A DNA stretch of 63,534 nucleotides, from assembly GCA_910584395.1 (NCBI GenBank), contig CAJUAS010000005.1, positions 1 to 63,534 of the forward strand, written 5' to 3'. Source of the DNA: an uncultured Oscillospiraceae bacterium (GTDB lineage: Bacteria > Bacillota > Clostridia > Oscillospirales > Oscillospiraceae). This document shows positions 7,252 through 16,200 of the stretch, piece by piece. The notes under the pieces were generated by a model, which saw only the letters and a list, made by a program, of their open reading frames with translations, did no database searches and was not told the origin of the DNA. Position numbers and translations under genes: made by a program. Each line of letters starts with the position of its first letter. The stretch's first letter is position 1.

Positions 7252-8022
7252 ATGGAGCTTATCACCATTAAGACCCCCGAGGAGATCGAAAAAATGCGGG
7301 CCGCCGGGCGGCTCACCGCACAGGCGAGGGCCTTGGCGGGGAGCATGATCCGCCCCGGCGTCACCACAGGAGAGATCGACCGGGAGGTTCGCAAGTTTAT
7401 CCGAAGCCACGGCGCAAAACCGTCCTTTTTAGGCTACGGCGGTTTCCCCGGTTCGATCTGCGCGTCGGTGAATGAAGTGGTCATCCACGGCATTCCCGGC
7501 AGCCGCAGGTTGGAGGAGGGGGACATCGTGTCCATCGACGTGGGGGCGTATCTCCACGGTTTCCACGGCGACTGCGCCGCCACCTTCCCCTGCGGGAAGG
7601 TTTCCCCGGAGGCGCAAAAGCTGATGGACGTGACCCGGGAGAGCTTTTTCAAGGGCATTGCCCAAGCGAAAGCAGGCAACCGGGTGCGGGATATCGGCCA
7701 CGCGGTGCAGCAATATGTGGAGAGCTTTGGGTACGGCGTTGTGCGAGACTTCGTCGGCCACGGTGTGGGCCGGCAGATGCACGAGCCGCCGGAAGTTCCC
7801 AACTACGGCCCCGGCGGCCACGGGCCGCGGCTGATGCCCGGCATGGTCATCGCCGTAGAGCCGATGGTGTGCGCCGGAGACTGGCGGGTGAAGGTCTTGC
7901 CCGACAAGTGGACGACGGTTTCCGTGGACGGAAGCCTCACCGCCCACTATGAAAACACCATCCTCATTACCGAAGGAGAACCGGAGATCCTCACCGTCAC
8001 GGAGGACGGAACCTATGCTTGA
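7252..8022 (+). CDS. map: methionine aminopeptidase, type I
   Basis: This enzyme removes the initiator methionine. The 256-residue product has the five metal ligands in order: Asp in SIDVGA, Asp in HGDCAATF, His in GHGVGRQMHEPP, Glu in AVEPMV and Glu in HYENTILI. The substrate-pocket His in VIHGIPG is also present. It has no N-terminal zinc-finger extension. It starts 2 bp after adk and overlaps the next gene. Confidence 0.97.
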   Translation: MELITIKTPEEIEKMRAAGRLTAQARALAGSMIRPGVTTGEIDREVRKFIRSHGAKPSFLGYGGFPGSICASVNEVVIHGIPGSRRLEEGDIVSIDVGAYLHGFHGDCAATFPCGKVSPEAQKLMDVTRESFFKGIAQAKAGNRVRDIGHAVQQYVESFGYGVVRDFVGHGVGRQMHEPPEVPNYGPGGHGPRLMPGMVIAVEPMVCAGDWRVKVLPDKWTTVSVDGSLTAHYENTILITEGEPEILTVTEDGTYA

Positions 8023-8317
8023 ATACATGGGCCAAATCGTTCAGGCGCTGGCGGGACGGGATCGGGGAGGGATCTTTTGTGTGGTGGGCGTAGACCGGGA
8101 GCAGGAGAGACTGCTTCTGGCGGACGGGAAGCGGCGAAAGGCATCCCATCCGAAGGCCAAGAAGCCGGCCCATGTCCGGTTTTTGACCGAGCCACAGCGC
8201 GGAGGATTTCACCACCCGGCGACCCAAGCCTTACAGCGGGGAGAAACGGTCTATGACCGAGAGCTGAGACGGGCCATCGCGGCCTTTAAGGAGGAAATGA
8301 GCCTTGGCAAAGGATGA
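8015..8317 (+). CDS. KOW-domain RNA-binding protein (L14e/L27e-like)
   Basis: This is a 100-residue basic protein. Its first part (GQIVQALAGRDRGGIFCVVGVD) is a KOW motif like those in archaeal/eukaryotic L14e and L27e. A small KOW protein between map and infA is a common arrangement in Firmicutes, where it is thought to act on ribosomes or RNA. The ATG at 8015 overlaps the map stop by 8 bases; ATG 8027 is an alternative. The 3' end overlaps infA by 14 bases. Confidence 0.85.
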   Translation: MLEYMGQIVQALAGRDRGGIFCVVGVDREQERLLLADGKRRKASHPKAKKPAHVRFLTEPQRGGFHHPATQALQRGETVYDRELRRAIAAFKEEMSLGKG

Positions 8318-8522
8318 TATGATAGAAGTGGAAGGCGTTGTGACAGAAGCGCTGCCCAACACCACCTTCCATGTGGACATTGGGAATGGACACATCATTC
8401 TCGCCCACATTTCCGGCAAGCTGCGGATGAACTTCATCCGCATCCTGCCCGGAGACAAGGTGACCGTCCAGATGTCGCCCTATGACGTGACACGGGGACG
8501 GATCACATGGCGTACCAAATAA
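8304..8522 (+). CDS. infA: translation initiation factor IF-1 (TTG start)
   Basis: IF-1 is 72 residues with the OB-fold family sequence. It carries AKDDMIEVEGVVTEALPNTT, HIILAHISGKLRMNFIRILPGD and the terminal YDVTRGRITWRTK. It binds the 30S A site during initiation. The start is TTG at 8304, supported by AAGGAGG ending about 9 bp upstream and by the conserved N-terminus. It overlaps the KOW gene. Confidence 0.97.
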   Translation: MAKDDMIEVEGVVTEALPNTTFHVDIGNGHIILAHISGKLRMNFIRILPGDKVTVQMSPYDVTRGRITWRTK

Positions 8523-8612
8523 GTCAACCAAACAACCAACGACCGGAAGAGGTTTTGGCCTTGCCCGAACCGAACCGGGGCCATCAAGGCATTCACATTA
8601 AGGAGGTTTCTC

Positions 8613-8726
8613 ATGAAAGTCAGACCGTCTGTGAAGCCCATGTGCGAGAAGTGCAAGATCATCAAGCGCAAGGGCAAAGTTATGGTCATTTGCGAAAACC
8701 CCAAGCACAAGCAGAGACAAGGTTAA
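8613..8726 (+). CDS. rpmJ: 50S ribosomal protein L36, zinc-binding type
   Basis: This 37-residue gene starts MKVRPSVKPMCEKCKIIKRK and ends KHKQRQG. It has the C-x2-C...C-x4-H zinc ribbon (C11, C14, C27, H32), so it is the metal-containing L36 paralogue. TAAGGAGG stands 6 bp before the ATG. The 90-bp gap after infA contains no other gene. Confidence 0.96.
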   Translation: MKVRPSVKPMCEKCKIIKRKGKVMVICENPKHKQRQG

Positions 8727-8744
8727 AGGGAGGTGCAGTAGAAA

Positions 8745-9113
8745 ATGGCACGTATTGCCGGTATTGACTTGCCGAAGGACAAGCGGGTGGAGATCGGTCT
8801 CACCTACATTTTCGGCATTGGGCGCACCAGCGCCAACAAGATCCTTGCCGCCACGGGCATTGACCCCGACACGCGGGTGAAGGATCTGACCGAAGATCAG
8901 GAAGCGGCGCTGCGCGAGGAGATCGCGCGGGATTACACCGTGGAAGGCGACCTGCGCCGCAATGTGGCGCTGGATATCAAGCGGCTGACTGAGATCGGCT
9001 GCTACCGTGGCCTCCGCCATCGTAAGGGCCTCCCTGTGCGCGGCCAGCGTTCCAAGACCAACGCCCGCACCCGCAAAGGGCCGAAGCGCACCGTCGCCAA
9101 CAAGAAGAAGTAA
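8745..9113 (+). CDS. rpsM: 30S ribosomal protein S13
   Basis: S13 is 122 residues. It starts MARIAGIDLPKDKRVEIGLT and has the helix-hairpin-helix region GIGRTSANKILAATGI and the terminal GLPVRGQRSKTNARTRKGPK tail. It contacts the P-site tRNA and forms the B1 bridges with L5. It begins the alpha-operon block with rpsK, rpsD, rpoA and rplQ. Confidence 0.98.
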   Translation: MARIAGIDLPKDKRVEIGLTYIFGIGRTSANKILAATGIDPDTRVKDLTEDQEAALREEIARDYTVEGDLRRNVALDIKRLTEIGCYRGLRHRKGLPVRGQRSKTNARTRKGPKRTVANKKK

Positions 9114-9128
9114 GGAGGGAAGAGAATT

Positions 9129-9533
9129 ATGGCAGCAACCACCAAAGGCAAGAAGACGACCACTCGTCGCCGCCGCGAACGCAAGAACATCGAGAAGGGC
9201 GCCGTGCATATCCGCTCTTCCTTCAACAACACCATGGTCACTGTGACCGACACGCAGGGCAACGCCATCTCTTGGGCCTCCTCCGGCGAGATGGGCTTCC
9301 GGGGTTCCCGCAAGTCCACCCCCTTCGCGGCGCAGACCGCTGCGGAGACCGCCGCCAAGGCCGCCATGGAGCATGGCCTGAAGAGCGTCGAGGTCTTTGT
9401 CAAGGGCCCCGGTCAGGGCCGTGAGGCCGCCATCCGCGCCCTGCAGGCAGTGGGTCTGGAGGTCACCCTCATCAAGGACGTGACCCCCATCCCCCACAAC
9501 GGCTGCCGCCCCCCGAAGCGGCGCCGGGTGTAA
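9129..9533 (+). CDS. rpsK: 30S ribosomal protein S11
   Basis: S11 is 134 residues with the family stretches HIRSSFNNTMVTVTDTQGN, KSTPFAAQTAAETAAKAAM and the terminal DVTPIPHNGCRPPKRRRV. It lies in the 30S platform near the E-site mRNA. An RBS AAGGAGGG is upstream. The long basic N-terminus (KGKKTTTRRRRERKNIEKG) is normal for Gram-positives. Confidence 0.98.
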   Translation: MAATTKGKKTTTRRRRERKNIEKGAVHIRSSFNNTMVTVTDTQGNAISWASSGEMGFRGSRKSTPFAAQTAAETAAKAAMEHGLKSVEVFVKGPGQGREAAIRALQAVGLEVTLIKDVTPIPHNGCRPPKRRRV

Positions 9534-9554
9534 TTTGGAAGGAGGAAGAGGAAA

Positions 9555-10157
9555 ATGGCTAAGAATATGCAACCGGTGGCCAAGCGCTGCAAGGCGCTGA
9601 ACGTCTCTCCCGCCGCCATGGGTTACGCCAAGAAGCAGACCAACCGCAATCCCAAGGGCCAGATGCGCCGCAAGCAGAGCGAGTACGCCATGCAGATGAA
9701 CGAGAAGCAGAAGGTCAAGTTCGTCTACGGCGTTATGGAGAAGCAGTTCCGCTCCTACTATGAGAAGGCCGCCCGCATGGAGGGCAAGACGGGCGAGCTG
9801 CTGCTCACCACCATTGAGCGCCGTCTGGACAACGTGGTGTACCGTCTGGGCTTCGCCATGACCCGCCGCGAGGCCCGTCAGAGCGTCAACCACGCCCACT
9901 TCACCGTCAACGGCCGCAAGGTAAACATCCCCTCCTATTTGGTCAAGCCCGGAGATGTGATCGAGGTTCGGGAAAAGAGCCGCGACAGCATTCGCTTTAA
10001 GCGTTTCACCGGCGAGGACGCCCCCATTTTTGCGACCCCCAAGTGGCTGAGCCGCGAGAAGAACGCCCTGAAGGGTACGGTTCTCCAAATGCCGGAGCGC
10101 GAGGACATTGATATGCCTGTTGAGGAGCATCTGATCGTCGAGCTCTACTCCAAGTAA
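9555..10157 (+). CDS. rpsD: 30S ribosomal protein S4
   Basis: S4 is 200 residues, with an RNA-binding S4 domain around residues 90-155 (TTIERRLDNVVYRLGFAMTR, VNGRKVNIPSYLVKPGD). It is a primary assembly protein and a translational repressor in several bacteria. The N-terminal zinc cluster is absent: only one Cys (in AKRCKALN) is seen. This is therefore the metal-free form. Its place inside the alpha operon is the Clostridia arrangement, unlike Bacillus. Confidence 0.97.
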   Translation: MAKNMQPVAKRCKALNVSPAAMGYAKKQTNRNPKGQMRRKQSEYAMQMNEKQKVKFVYGVMEKQFRSYYEKAARMEGKTGELLLTTIERRLDNVVYRLGFAMTRREARQSVNHAHFTVNGRKVNIPSYLVKPGDVIEVREKSRDSIRFKRFTGEDAPIFATPKWLSREKNALKGTVLQMPEREDIDMPVEEHLIVELYSK

Positions 10158-10212
10158 TCGGCTCCCCTCGTTTCAGTCTATCCAACAACGGAAAAAGGAG
10201 GGTCAATACCAT

Positions 10213-11160
10213 ATGGTAGAAATCGAAAAGCCCCGCATCGAGTGTATCGAAAACCCCGGTGAGGAATTCCACGGAAAGTATGTGGTCGAGCCGCTGGAGC
10301 GCGGCTACGGCACGACTTTGGGCAATTCCATGCGGCGCATCCTCTTGTCTTCTCTGCCCGGCACGGCGGTGACCTCCATCAAGATCGCCGGCGTCCAGCA
10401 TGAGTTCTCCACCATCCCCGGTGTGAAGGAGGACGTGACCGAGATCGTCCTGAACGTGAAGAGTATCATCGCCAAGCTGTACAGCGAGGGTGCGAAAACC
10501 GTCTATATCGAGGCCAACGGCGAGGGCGAGGTCACAGCCGGCGACATCAAGGCCGACGGCGAGGTGGAGATCCTGAACCCGGAACTTCACATCGCCACCC
10601 TTGGGCCGGACGCCAGCCTGAACATGGAGCTGATGCTCTCCCACGGCCGGGGCTATGTTCCCGCCGACCGCAACAAGCCCCAGCAGGCCATCATCGGGGT
10701 GATCCCGGTGGATTCGGTGTATACCCCGGTGAAGAAGGTGAACTACACCGTGGAAAACACCCGCGTAGGCGACGCCACCGACTTTGACAAGCTCACGCTG
10801 GAGGTCTGGACCAACGGTGTGATCTCCGCCCGGGACGCGGTGAGTCTGGGCGCGCGCATTCTGTGCGACCACTTCATGCTCTTTACCGATCTCTCCGAGA
10901 CCATGGGCAGCCGTTCCACTGTGGTGGAGAAGTCCGAAGCCCAGCGGGACAAGGTGCTGGAGCTGACCATTGAGGAGCTGGATCTCAGCGTCCGCAGCTT
11001 CAACTGCCTGAAGCGGGCCAACATCAACACCGTCGAGGACTTGATCTCCAAGACCGAGGACGAGATGATGAAGGTGCGGAATCTGGGCCGCAAGTCTCTG
11101 GAAGAGGTCATGAACAAGCTGGCGATGATGGGGCTGTCCCTTGCCAGCGAAGAAAACTGA
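10213..11160 (+). CDS. rpoA: DNA-directed RNA polymerase subunit alpha
   Basis: The 315-residue alpha subunit has an N-terminal dimerisation domain (VEPLERGYGTTLGNSMRRIL, VKEDVTEIVLNVK) and a C-terminal domain (about 245-310: LDLSVRSFNCLKRANINTVE, LGRKSLEEV) that binds UP elements and activators. AAAAAGGAGGG precedes the ATG. It lies 55 bp after rpsD and 27 bp before rplQ. Confidence 0.98.
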   Translation: MVEIEKPRIECIENPGEEFHGKYVVEPLERGYGTTLGNSMRRILLSSLPGTAVTSIKIAGVQHEFSTIPGVKEDVTEIVLNVKSIIAKLYSEGAKTVYIEANGEGEVTAGDIKADGEVEILNPELHIATLGPDASLNMELMLSHGRGYVPADRNKPQQAIIGVIPVDSVYTPVKKVNYTVENTRVGDATDFDKLTLEVWTNGVISARDAVSLGARILCDHFMLFTDLSETMGSRSTVVEKSEAQRDKVLELTIEELDLSVRSFNCLKRANINTVEDLISKTEDEMMKVRNLGRKSLEEVMNKLAMMGLSLASEEN

Positions 11161-11187
11161 TTTTCCCCAACATTGGAGGTGTAAAAA

Positions 11188-11526
11188 ATGCCTATGCGTA
11201 AACTCGGCAAGCCCACCGACCAGAGAATGGCCATGCTGCGTCAGCTGACCACCGATCTGCTGGAGAAGGGCAAGCTGGAGACCACCGTCACCCGCGCCAA
11301 GGAAGTAGCGCCCATGGCGGAGAAGATGATCACTCTGGCGAAGAAGAACGATCTGGCCTCCTACCGTCAGGCGGTGAGCTTCCTCACCAAGGAGGACGTG
11401 GCTCACAAGCTCTTTGGCGAGGTCGCCCAGAAGTACGGAAGCCGCGACGGCGGTTATACCCGCGTTGTTCGCACCGGCCCCCGCCGCGGCGACGCCGCGG
11501 AGATGGCGATCGTTGAGCTGATCTAA
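11188..11526 (+). CDS. rplQ: 50S ribosomal protein L17
   Basis: L17 is 112 residues, the minimal bacterial form. It begins MPMRKLGKPTDQRMAMLRQL and ends AEMAIVELI. It is the last gene of the alpha operon, which closes at a strong terminator 22 bp downstream. RBS GGAGGTG. Confidence 0.98.
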   Translation: MPMRKLGKPTDQRMAMLRQLTTDLLEKGKLETTVTRAKEVAPMAEKMITLAKKNDLASYRQAVSFLTKEDVAHKLFGEVAQKYGSRDGGYTRVVRTGPRRGDAAEMAIVELI

Positions 11527-11547
11527 ACGATCTTTCATAACGGCGAC

Positions 11548-11584
11548 AAAAAATCCCCACCCGGTTTTCGGGTGGGGATTTTTT
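11548..11584. terminator. bidirectional Rho-independent terminator after rplQ
   Basis: A 16-bp perfect stem (AAAAAATCCCCACCCG and its complement) with a 5-base loop. It is flanked by A and T runs on both sides, so it can end both the plus-strand ribosomal operon and the converging minus-strand protease gene. Confidence 0.93.
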
Positions 11585-11593
11585 ATGCCTTAT

Positions 11594-13219
11594 TCAGCCT
11601 CCCAACAATGGGATAACAGGCTGGGTGAGGGCGGAGAAGGTGACGGGGTCAAGGTAGAAGGTGCGGAACTCCGTAATGGTGGGGTCGGAGAAGGTGAACG
11701 CCTTGGCGCAGTTGTTGTATGGGGTCTTGGTCAGGGCGGCGCTGTGGCTCTCCACCAGATGGCCCTTGGCGTTGTAGCCGCCCACCATGGCGATCAGACG
11801 GTCTACGCTGCTGTCCTTCACGGGATGGTAGGCGGCGTAGACCTCACAGCCGTCCTCGGTGCGCTTGGCGGTGCAGCCGGCATAGCCCACCTCGTCCAAA
11901 AGGGCCTGAATGTCCATGCGGCCCACGCCGGAGTAGGCCGCGCCGGTTTCGGTGACATTGCCGCCCTTATCCACGGCCTGTGTGACCGGGTGGGAGGTGG
12001 CTTGAAGCAGGGAGAAGAAGTCGCCCTGCGCCATGGTGGGGTCGGCCTGAAGCAGAAGGGCGGCGGCGGCGGACACGGCGGGGGCGGAGAAGGAAGTGCC
12101 GAGATTGGTGCTGTAGCTGTAGGCGGGGCCGCAATGCGTAGAGACGATTTTGGACTTGGCAGAACCGCCGGGGGCGCAGACGTTGACGGTTTTTGTTCGC
12201 TGAGAGTAATAGGGGAGGCGGCCCAGCTCGTCGGTAGCGCCTACGCTGATGACGTTGTCCCAAGCGGCGGGGTATTGGGTGGTGAAGGCGGCGGCGGCAC
12301 CGTCGTTTCCGGCGGCGGCGATGAGAATGCAGCCGGCGCGGTAGGCGGCGTCTACGGCGGTCTGGAGGGAGGAGGACGCCGTCCTAACGCCCCAGCTCAT
12401 ATTGATGATGTCCGCGCCGTTTTCCACGGCGAAGTTCAGGCCGCTGATGAGGTTGGAGACGCGGCCGCCCACATGGCCCTCGGTGTTGGTAAAGCAGCGG
12501 ATGGGAAGGATGGTCGCGCCCGGCGCAATGGAGGACACGCCTTTGCCGTTCCCGGTGGCGGCGGCGATGATGCCGCAGACCATAGAGCCGTGGCCCACAT
12601 CGTCTACGTAGTTGCCGCTGCTGTAATAGCCGTACCGCTTGCCGTTCAGCTCATAGCGGCCGTCCTCCTCTTCCCGGTAGTAGAAATAGCGGCCGCGGCC
12701 GATCTTCAGGGGAGCGTCTTCATGGGTGTCGTTGATACCGGAGTCGATAACGGCGATGGTGACGCCCTCTCCGGTCAGTCCGGCCTCCCACGCCGAGCGG
12801 ACGGAGACGCCGCAGTCCCCGATGAGGTTAAACTGCTGCTCCAGCATGGGGTCGTCGGGGTTGGCGGGATCGAGGTCAAAGAGTTCCGCTTCATAGTCAG
12901 GCTCTAACACCGTGACCTGACCGGAATAGACCAGACTTTGCACCTCATCAAGAGAGCCGGCCATATAGATGTTCCAGTCCTTGGCCAGAGGGAACAGCTC
13001 CTCCCGCTCGTCCTCGGCGGCCATGAGAGTGGCGGCGGCCAGCGGGTCGAAGGAGAAGGGAGAGGCCGGAGGCGCGTCGAGAACGACGATGTAACCCGCG
13101 GAGGTCTCAGAATCGCTGTTAAGGGCGTTTTCCGCCGCACTGGCGGGCATGGAAGCCATGGACAGGATGAATGTCAGGGAGAGGGCAAAAGCGCCCAGAG
13201 CCTTCAAAATGCGTTTCAT
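11594..13219 (-). CDS. secreted subtilisin-like serine protease (S8 family)
   Basis: The 541-residue protein has a Sec signal peptide (about residues 1-28, ending PASAA), a short inhibitor-like propeptide and an S8 catalytic domain. The triad is visible: Asp159 in AVIDSGI, His210 in VGHGSMVCG and Ser376 in GTSFSAPAVS, with Asn305 as the oxyanion-hole residue. It should act outside the cell. It starts 21 bp after the stop of the giant SLH protein, so both are probably one transcript. Processing of that surface protein is a plausible but untested job. Confidence 0.92.
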   Translation of the reverse strand: MKRILKALGAFALSLTFILSMASMPASAAENALNSDSETSAGYIVVLDAPPASPFSFDPLAAATLMAAEDEREELFPLAKDWNIYMAGSLDEVQSLVYSGQVTVLEPDYEAELFDLDPANPDDPMLEQQFNLIGDCGVSVRSAWEAGLTGEGVTIAVIDSGINDTHEDAPLKIGRGRYFYYREEEDGRYELNGKRYGYYSSGNYVDDVGHGSMVCGIIAAATGNGKGVSSIAPGATILPIRCFTNTEGHVGGRVSNLISGLNFAVENGADIINMSWGVRTASSSLQTAVDAAYRAGCILIAAAGNDGAAAAFTTQYPAAWDNVISVGATDELGRLPYYSQRTKTVNVCAPGGSAKSKIVSTHCGPAYSYSTNLGTSFSAPAVSAAAALLLQADPTMAQGDFFSLLQATSHPVTQAVDKGGNVTETGAAYSGVGRMDIQALLDEVGYAGCTAKRTEDGCEVYAAYHPVKDSSVDRLIAMVGGYNAKGHLVESHSAALTKTPYNNCAKAFTFSDPTITEFRTFYLDPVTFSALTQPVIPLLGG

Positions 13220-13240
13220 AGACGGTTCACTCCTTTCTCA

Positions 13241-16200
13241 TCAAGCCGAGGGGTTCAGGGTACGCACCAGCCGCTCCAGCATGGTGGCGACCTCTGCGCG
13301 GGTGGCTTTGCCGCCCGGATCGAGGATACCGCCGCCCTTGCCGGTGATCAGGCCGGTGGCTACGGCCCATTCCATGGCCTCCTGCGCCCAAGAGGAGACC
13401 TTGGCCCGGTCGGAGAACGAAGCGAGGTCACTGCGCTGGGAGGTGTTTTTGCCTTCCTCCTTCATGTAGCGGAAGAGGATGGTGGCAAGCTGCTCACGGG
13501 TGACGGGGTCGTTGGGGAGGAAGCTGCTGCCGTTGCCCTGAACGATGCCGTGGGCGTTGGCCCAGACCACAGCGTCGGTGTACCACGTGTTGCCGGGTAC
13601 GTCAAGGAAGATATTGGAGGTGTTGGAGGAGGGGGTGTTTTCCAGACGGTGGAGGACGGTGACCACCATGCCGCGGGTCATGTCGCCGTTGGGGGAGAAG
13701 GTGGTCTCCGACGTGCCTTGGAACAGGCCGCGCTCCACCACAAAGTCCACTGCATCCTTGGCCCAGTGGTTGTAGGTGTCTGAGAACACCTTGCCTTGGC
13801 TCTGGGGCTTTGCGCCCAAGGTCAGGGAGGCAGTTCCGGTGACGGTGACGGAGAGAGAGCCGTTGGTGATCACCGATTTCTGAAGCACATCGGCGGAGAC
13901 AGCGCCGCTGACGGCGGTGACCACCTCGCCCTTGACGGGGGCGGTGAGGGTCGCGGTGCGGCCGGAGGAGAAGTTGGTGATGTTCGAGCCGGAGCTGTTG
14001 CGGCGGAAGGCAACGGACAGGACGTTGTCCTGATTGACAATGATAACCGAGGCGTTTCCATTGCCGGAGAACTCATCGAGGGTGGCTCTGGGGATGGTCA
14101 CCGTGCCGAGGGCGGTCTGAATCCGCAAGGAGTGGTTTTGGGGCTTGTCCCGGAGGGCCTTGGCCAGCGAGCCGGGGAAGGTGACGGTGATGGAGGTCAG
14201 GCCGCTGGTGTTTTTGGGGGCGATGGTGAGCGTCCCGGTGGCGGTGGTTTTGGTGAGGGTGTCGATGTCCGCCTGACCGAGGGTGACGCTTCCCGTTGTG
14301 CCCGTTTTGTTGGTGGAGGGGGTAACAGTGGAGGTGGTGACCACATCTTCAATGATATCGCCGCCCAGACCGCCGCCGCCCGTAGGCGGATTGCCCACGG
14401 TGATGGTGATGGGCAGGTTGCAGTAGACCTGTGCCTTGCCGGAGGACGTCTGCGCGGAGGGGAAGATGATGGTGGCGGTGAGGGTGCAGGTGGCGCGCAG
14501 ATCCTTGCCGGGGTTGTTGATCCGCAGACGGACGGCGGGGTAGCCCCGGTTGTCGGTGGTCTCGGTGACGGAGAGGAAGTTGTTTTTTTTGTTGTTGAAG
14601 CTCCACTCCACGGTTGCGGCGTCCCGGGCGGAGACGGGGTCGTTATACTGGTTGACCAGATTGAAGGTATATTCCTGCGTGACGGCGGAGTCGGTCAGCT
14701 CCAGCTTGTAGGAGGACGGGCCTTTGATGGTCATCAGGGCGGGAACAAGGTTGCCGTGGGTCAGGGCCAGACCGGCGGTGGCGGTGAGGGGGTCGCCGCC
14801 GGCCTTAGGGGTGGCGGTGACGGTGATACGGAGGGGATGCTTAATGGTGTTGCCCGCGCCGTCGGTAGAGGTGGGGGTGGGCTTGGCAAAGCGGTTCACC
14901 GTGACGGTGGCGGCGGCAGCGTTATCCTTGTCGGGAGCGACGCTCGCGCCGTCCACCGAATCGCCCTCGTAGGAGGTCACAGACCAAGAGAAGCTGCAAA
15001 GGGAGGAATCCAGCTCGTTGCCGTTGCTGTCCTTGGCCGCAGCCACAAAGGAGAGGGAAGCGGTCTGGTTGTTGACGGCGGGGGAGTTGGAGGTGGTGTA
15101 GTACATGGGGATGAGCTGGGAGTCAGGGCCGCTGACCGAAAGGGTGGAAATGGCCTGCTGGCCGGTCACGGAGAGGGAGATGTCGATGGAGCGGACGAAG
15201 GTGGGGTTGTCTTTGGCCTGCGTCTCGGTAGCGCCCACGCTGGCGGTGAGCGTCAGGTGATAGTCCCCCTCCGGGGTCTCCGGCGAGATCCGCAGACGGC
15301 GGATGCTCTGGTAACGGGGGTAGGCGTTGCTTACCGCCGTGCCCGGATCAATGCGGGTGATCAGCTCCTGACCGTTTGTGCCGAGGGGAGAGCCGGTGAG
15401 ATCCCATTTGACGTATTGGTTCAGGACGGGATTGCCGTACTGATCCAGAAGCTCCAGAGCGAAGCAGTCGGACACGACGCCTGCGGCGGCGGCGATGGAC
15501 GTTTCGCCACGGGTGGTCTCAAAAACAAACTTGCTGCCTGCACCTTTGCCCTGACGCAGAACGGCGGTGGTGGGCACGGGATTTTCCTTGGTGAGGAAGA
15601 AGTCATGCTCCAGCTCCATGAGAGCCTGACCGGGATAGTAGCTGAAGTCAAGGTACAAAAGGCGGATGTTCGGCTCGTTCATGCCGGGATCTTTCATGGA
15701 GTTGGAGGAGGCGATGGGCTCAACGGTGACCGCCACCCGGCCGGTGGCCTTGGTATAGGAGAGGTAGACGCCGGTGAGGGGGGTGTAGAACTCCAGATCG
15801 TAGTCGGAAAGGCCGAGCTGGGTCAGGGGGACTTTTTGAGTCTTGCCGTTGCGGGTGATCTTGGCCATCAGCGTGCCGTAATACGTTTTGGCGGCCAGCG
15901 CGGGGACAGGGAGGGAGTAGCCCTCGTCGCTGCTGTTGCCGTCCCCCTCGTCAAAGTCGATATAAAGGCCGGTGATCTCCGGATAGACGGTGATCTGGGC
16001 GGTGATGGAGACGGACTGGCCGTCATAGAGGGCGGTGATGGGGGCGGTGTAGACGCCCGGTTCGGCCTTGCCGTCCACGGTGAACGCGCCGGGAAGGCCC
16101 ACCCATGTGACGCCCTTGGTCAGCTCGGTGACCTTGCCGGTGGCAGGATCGCGGAGGACGGGGGTGTAGGAGAGGGTGATGGAAGAGCCTTCCTTGCCGT

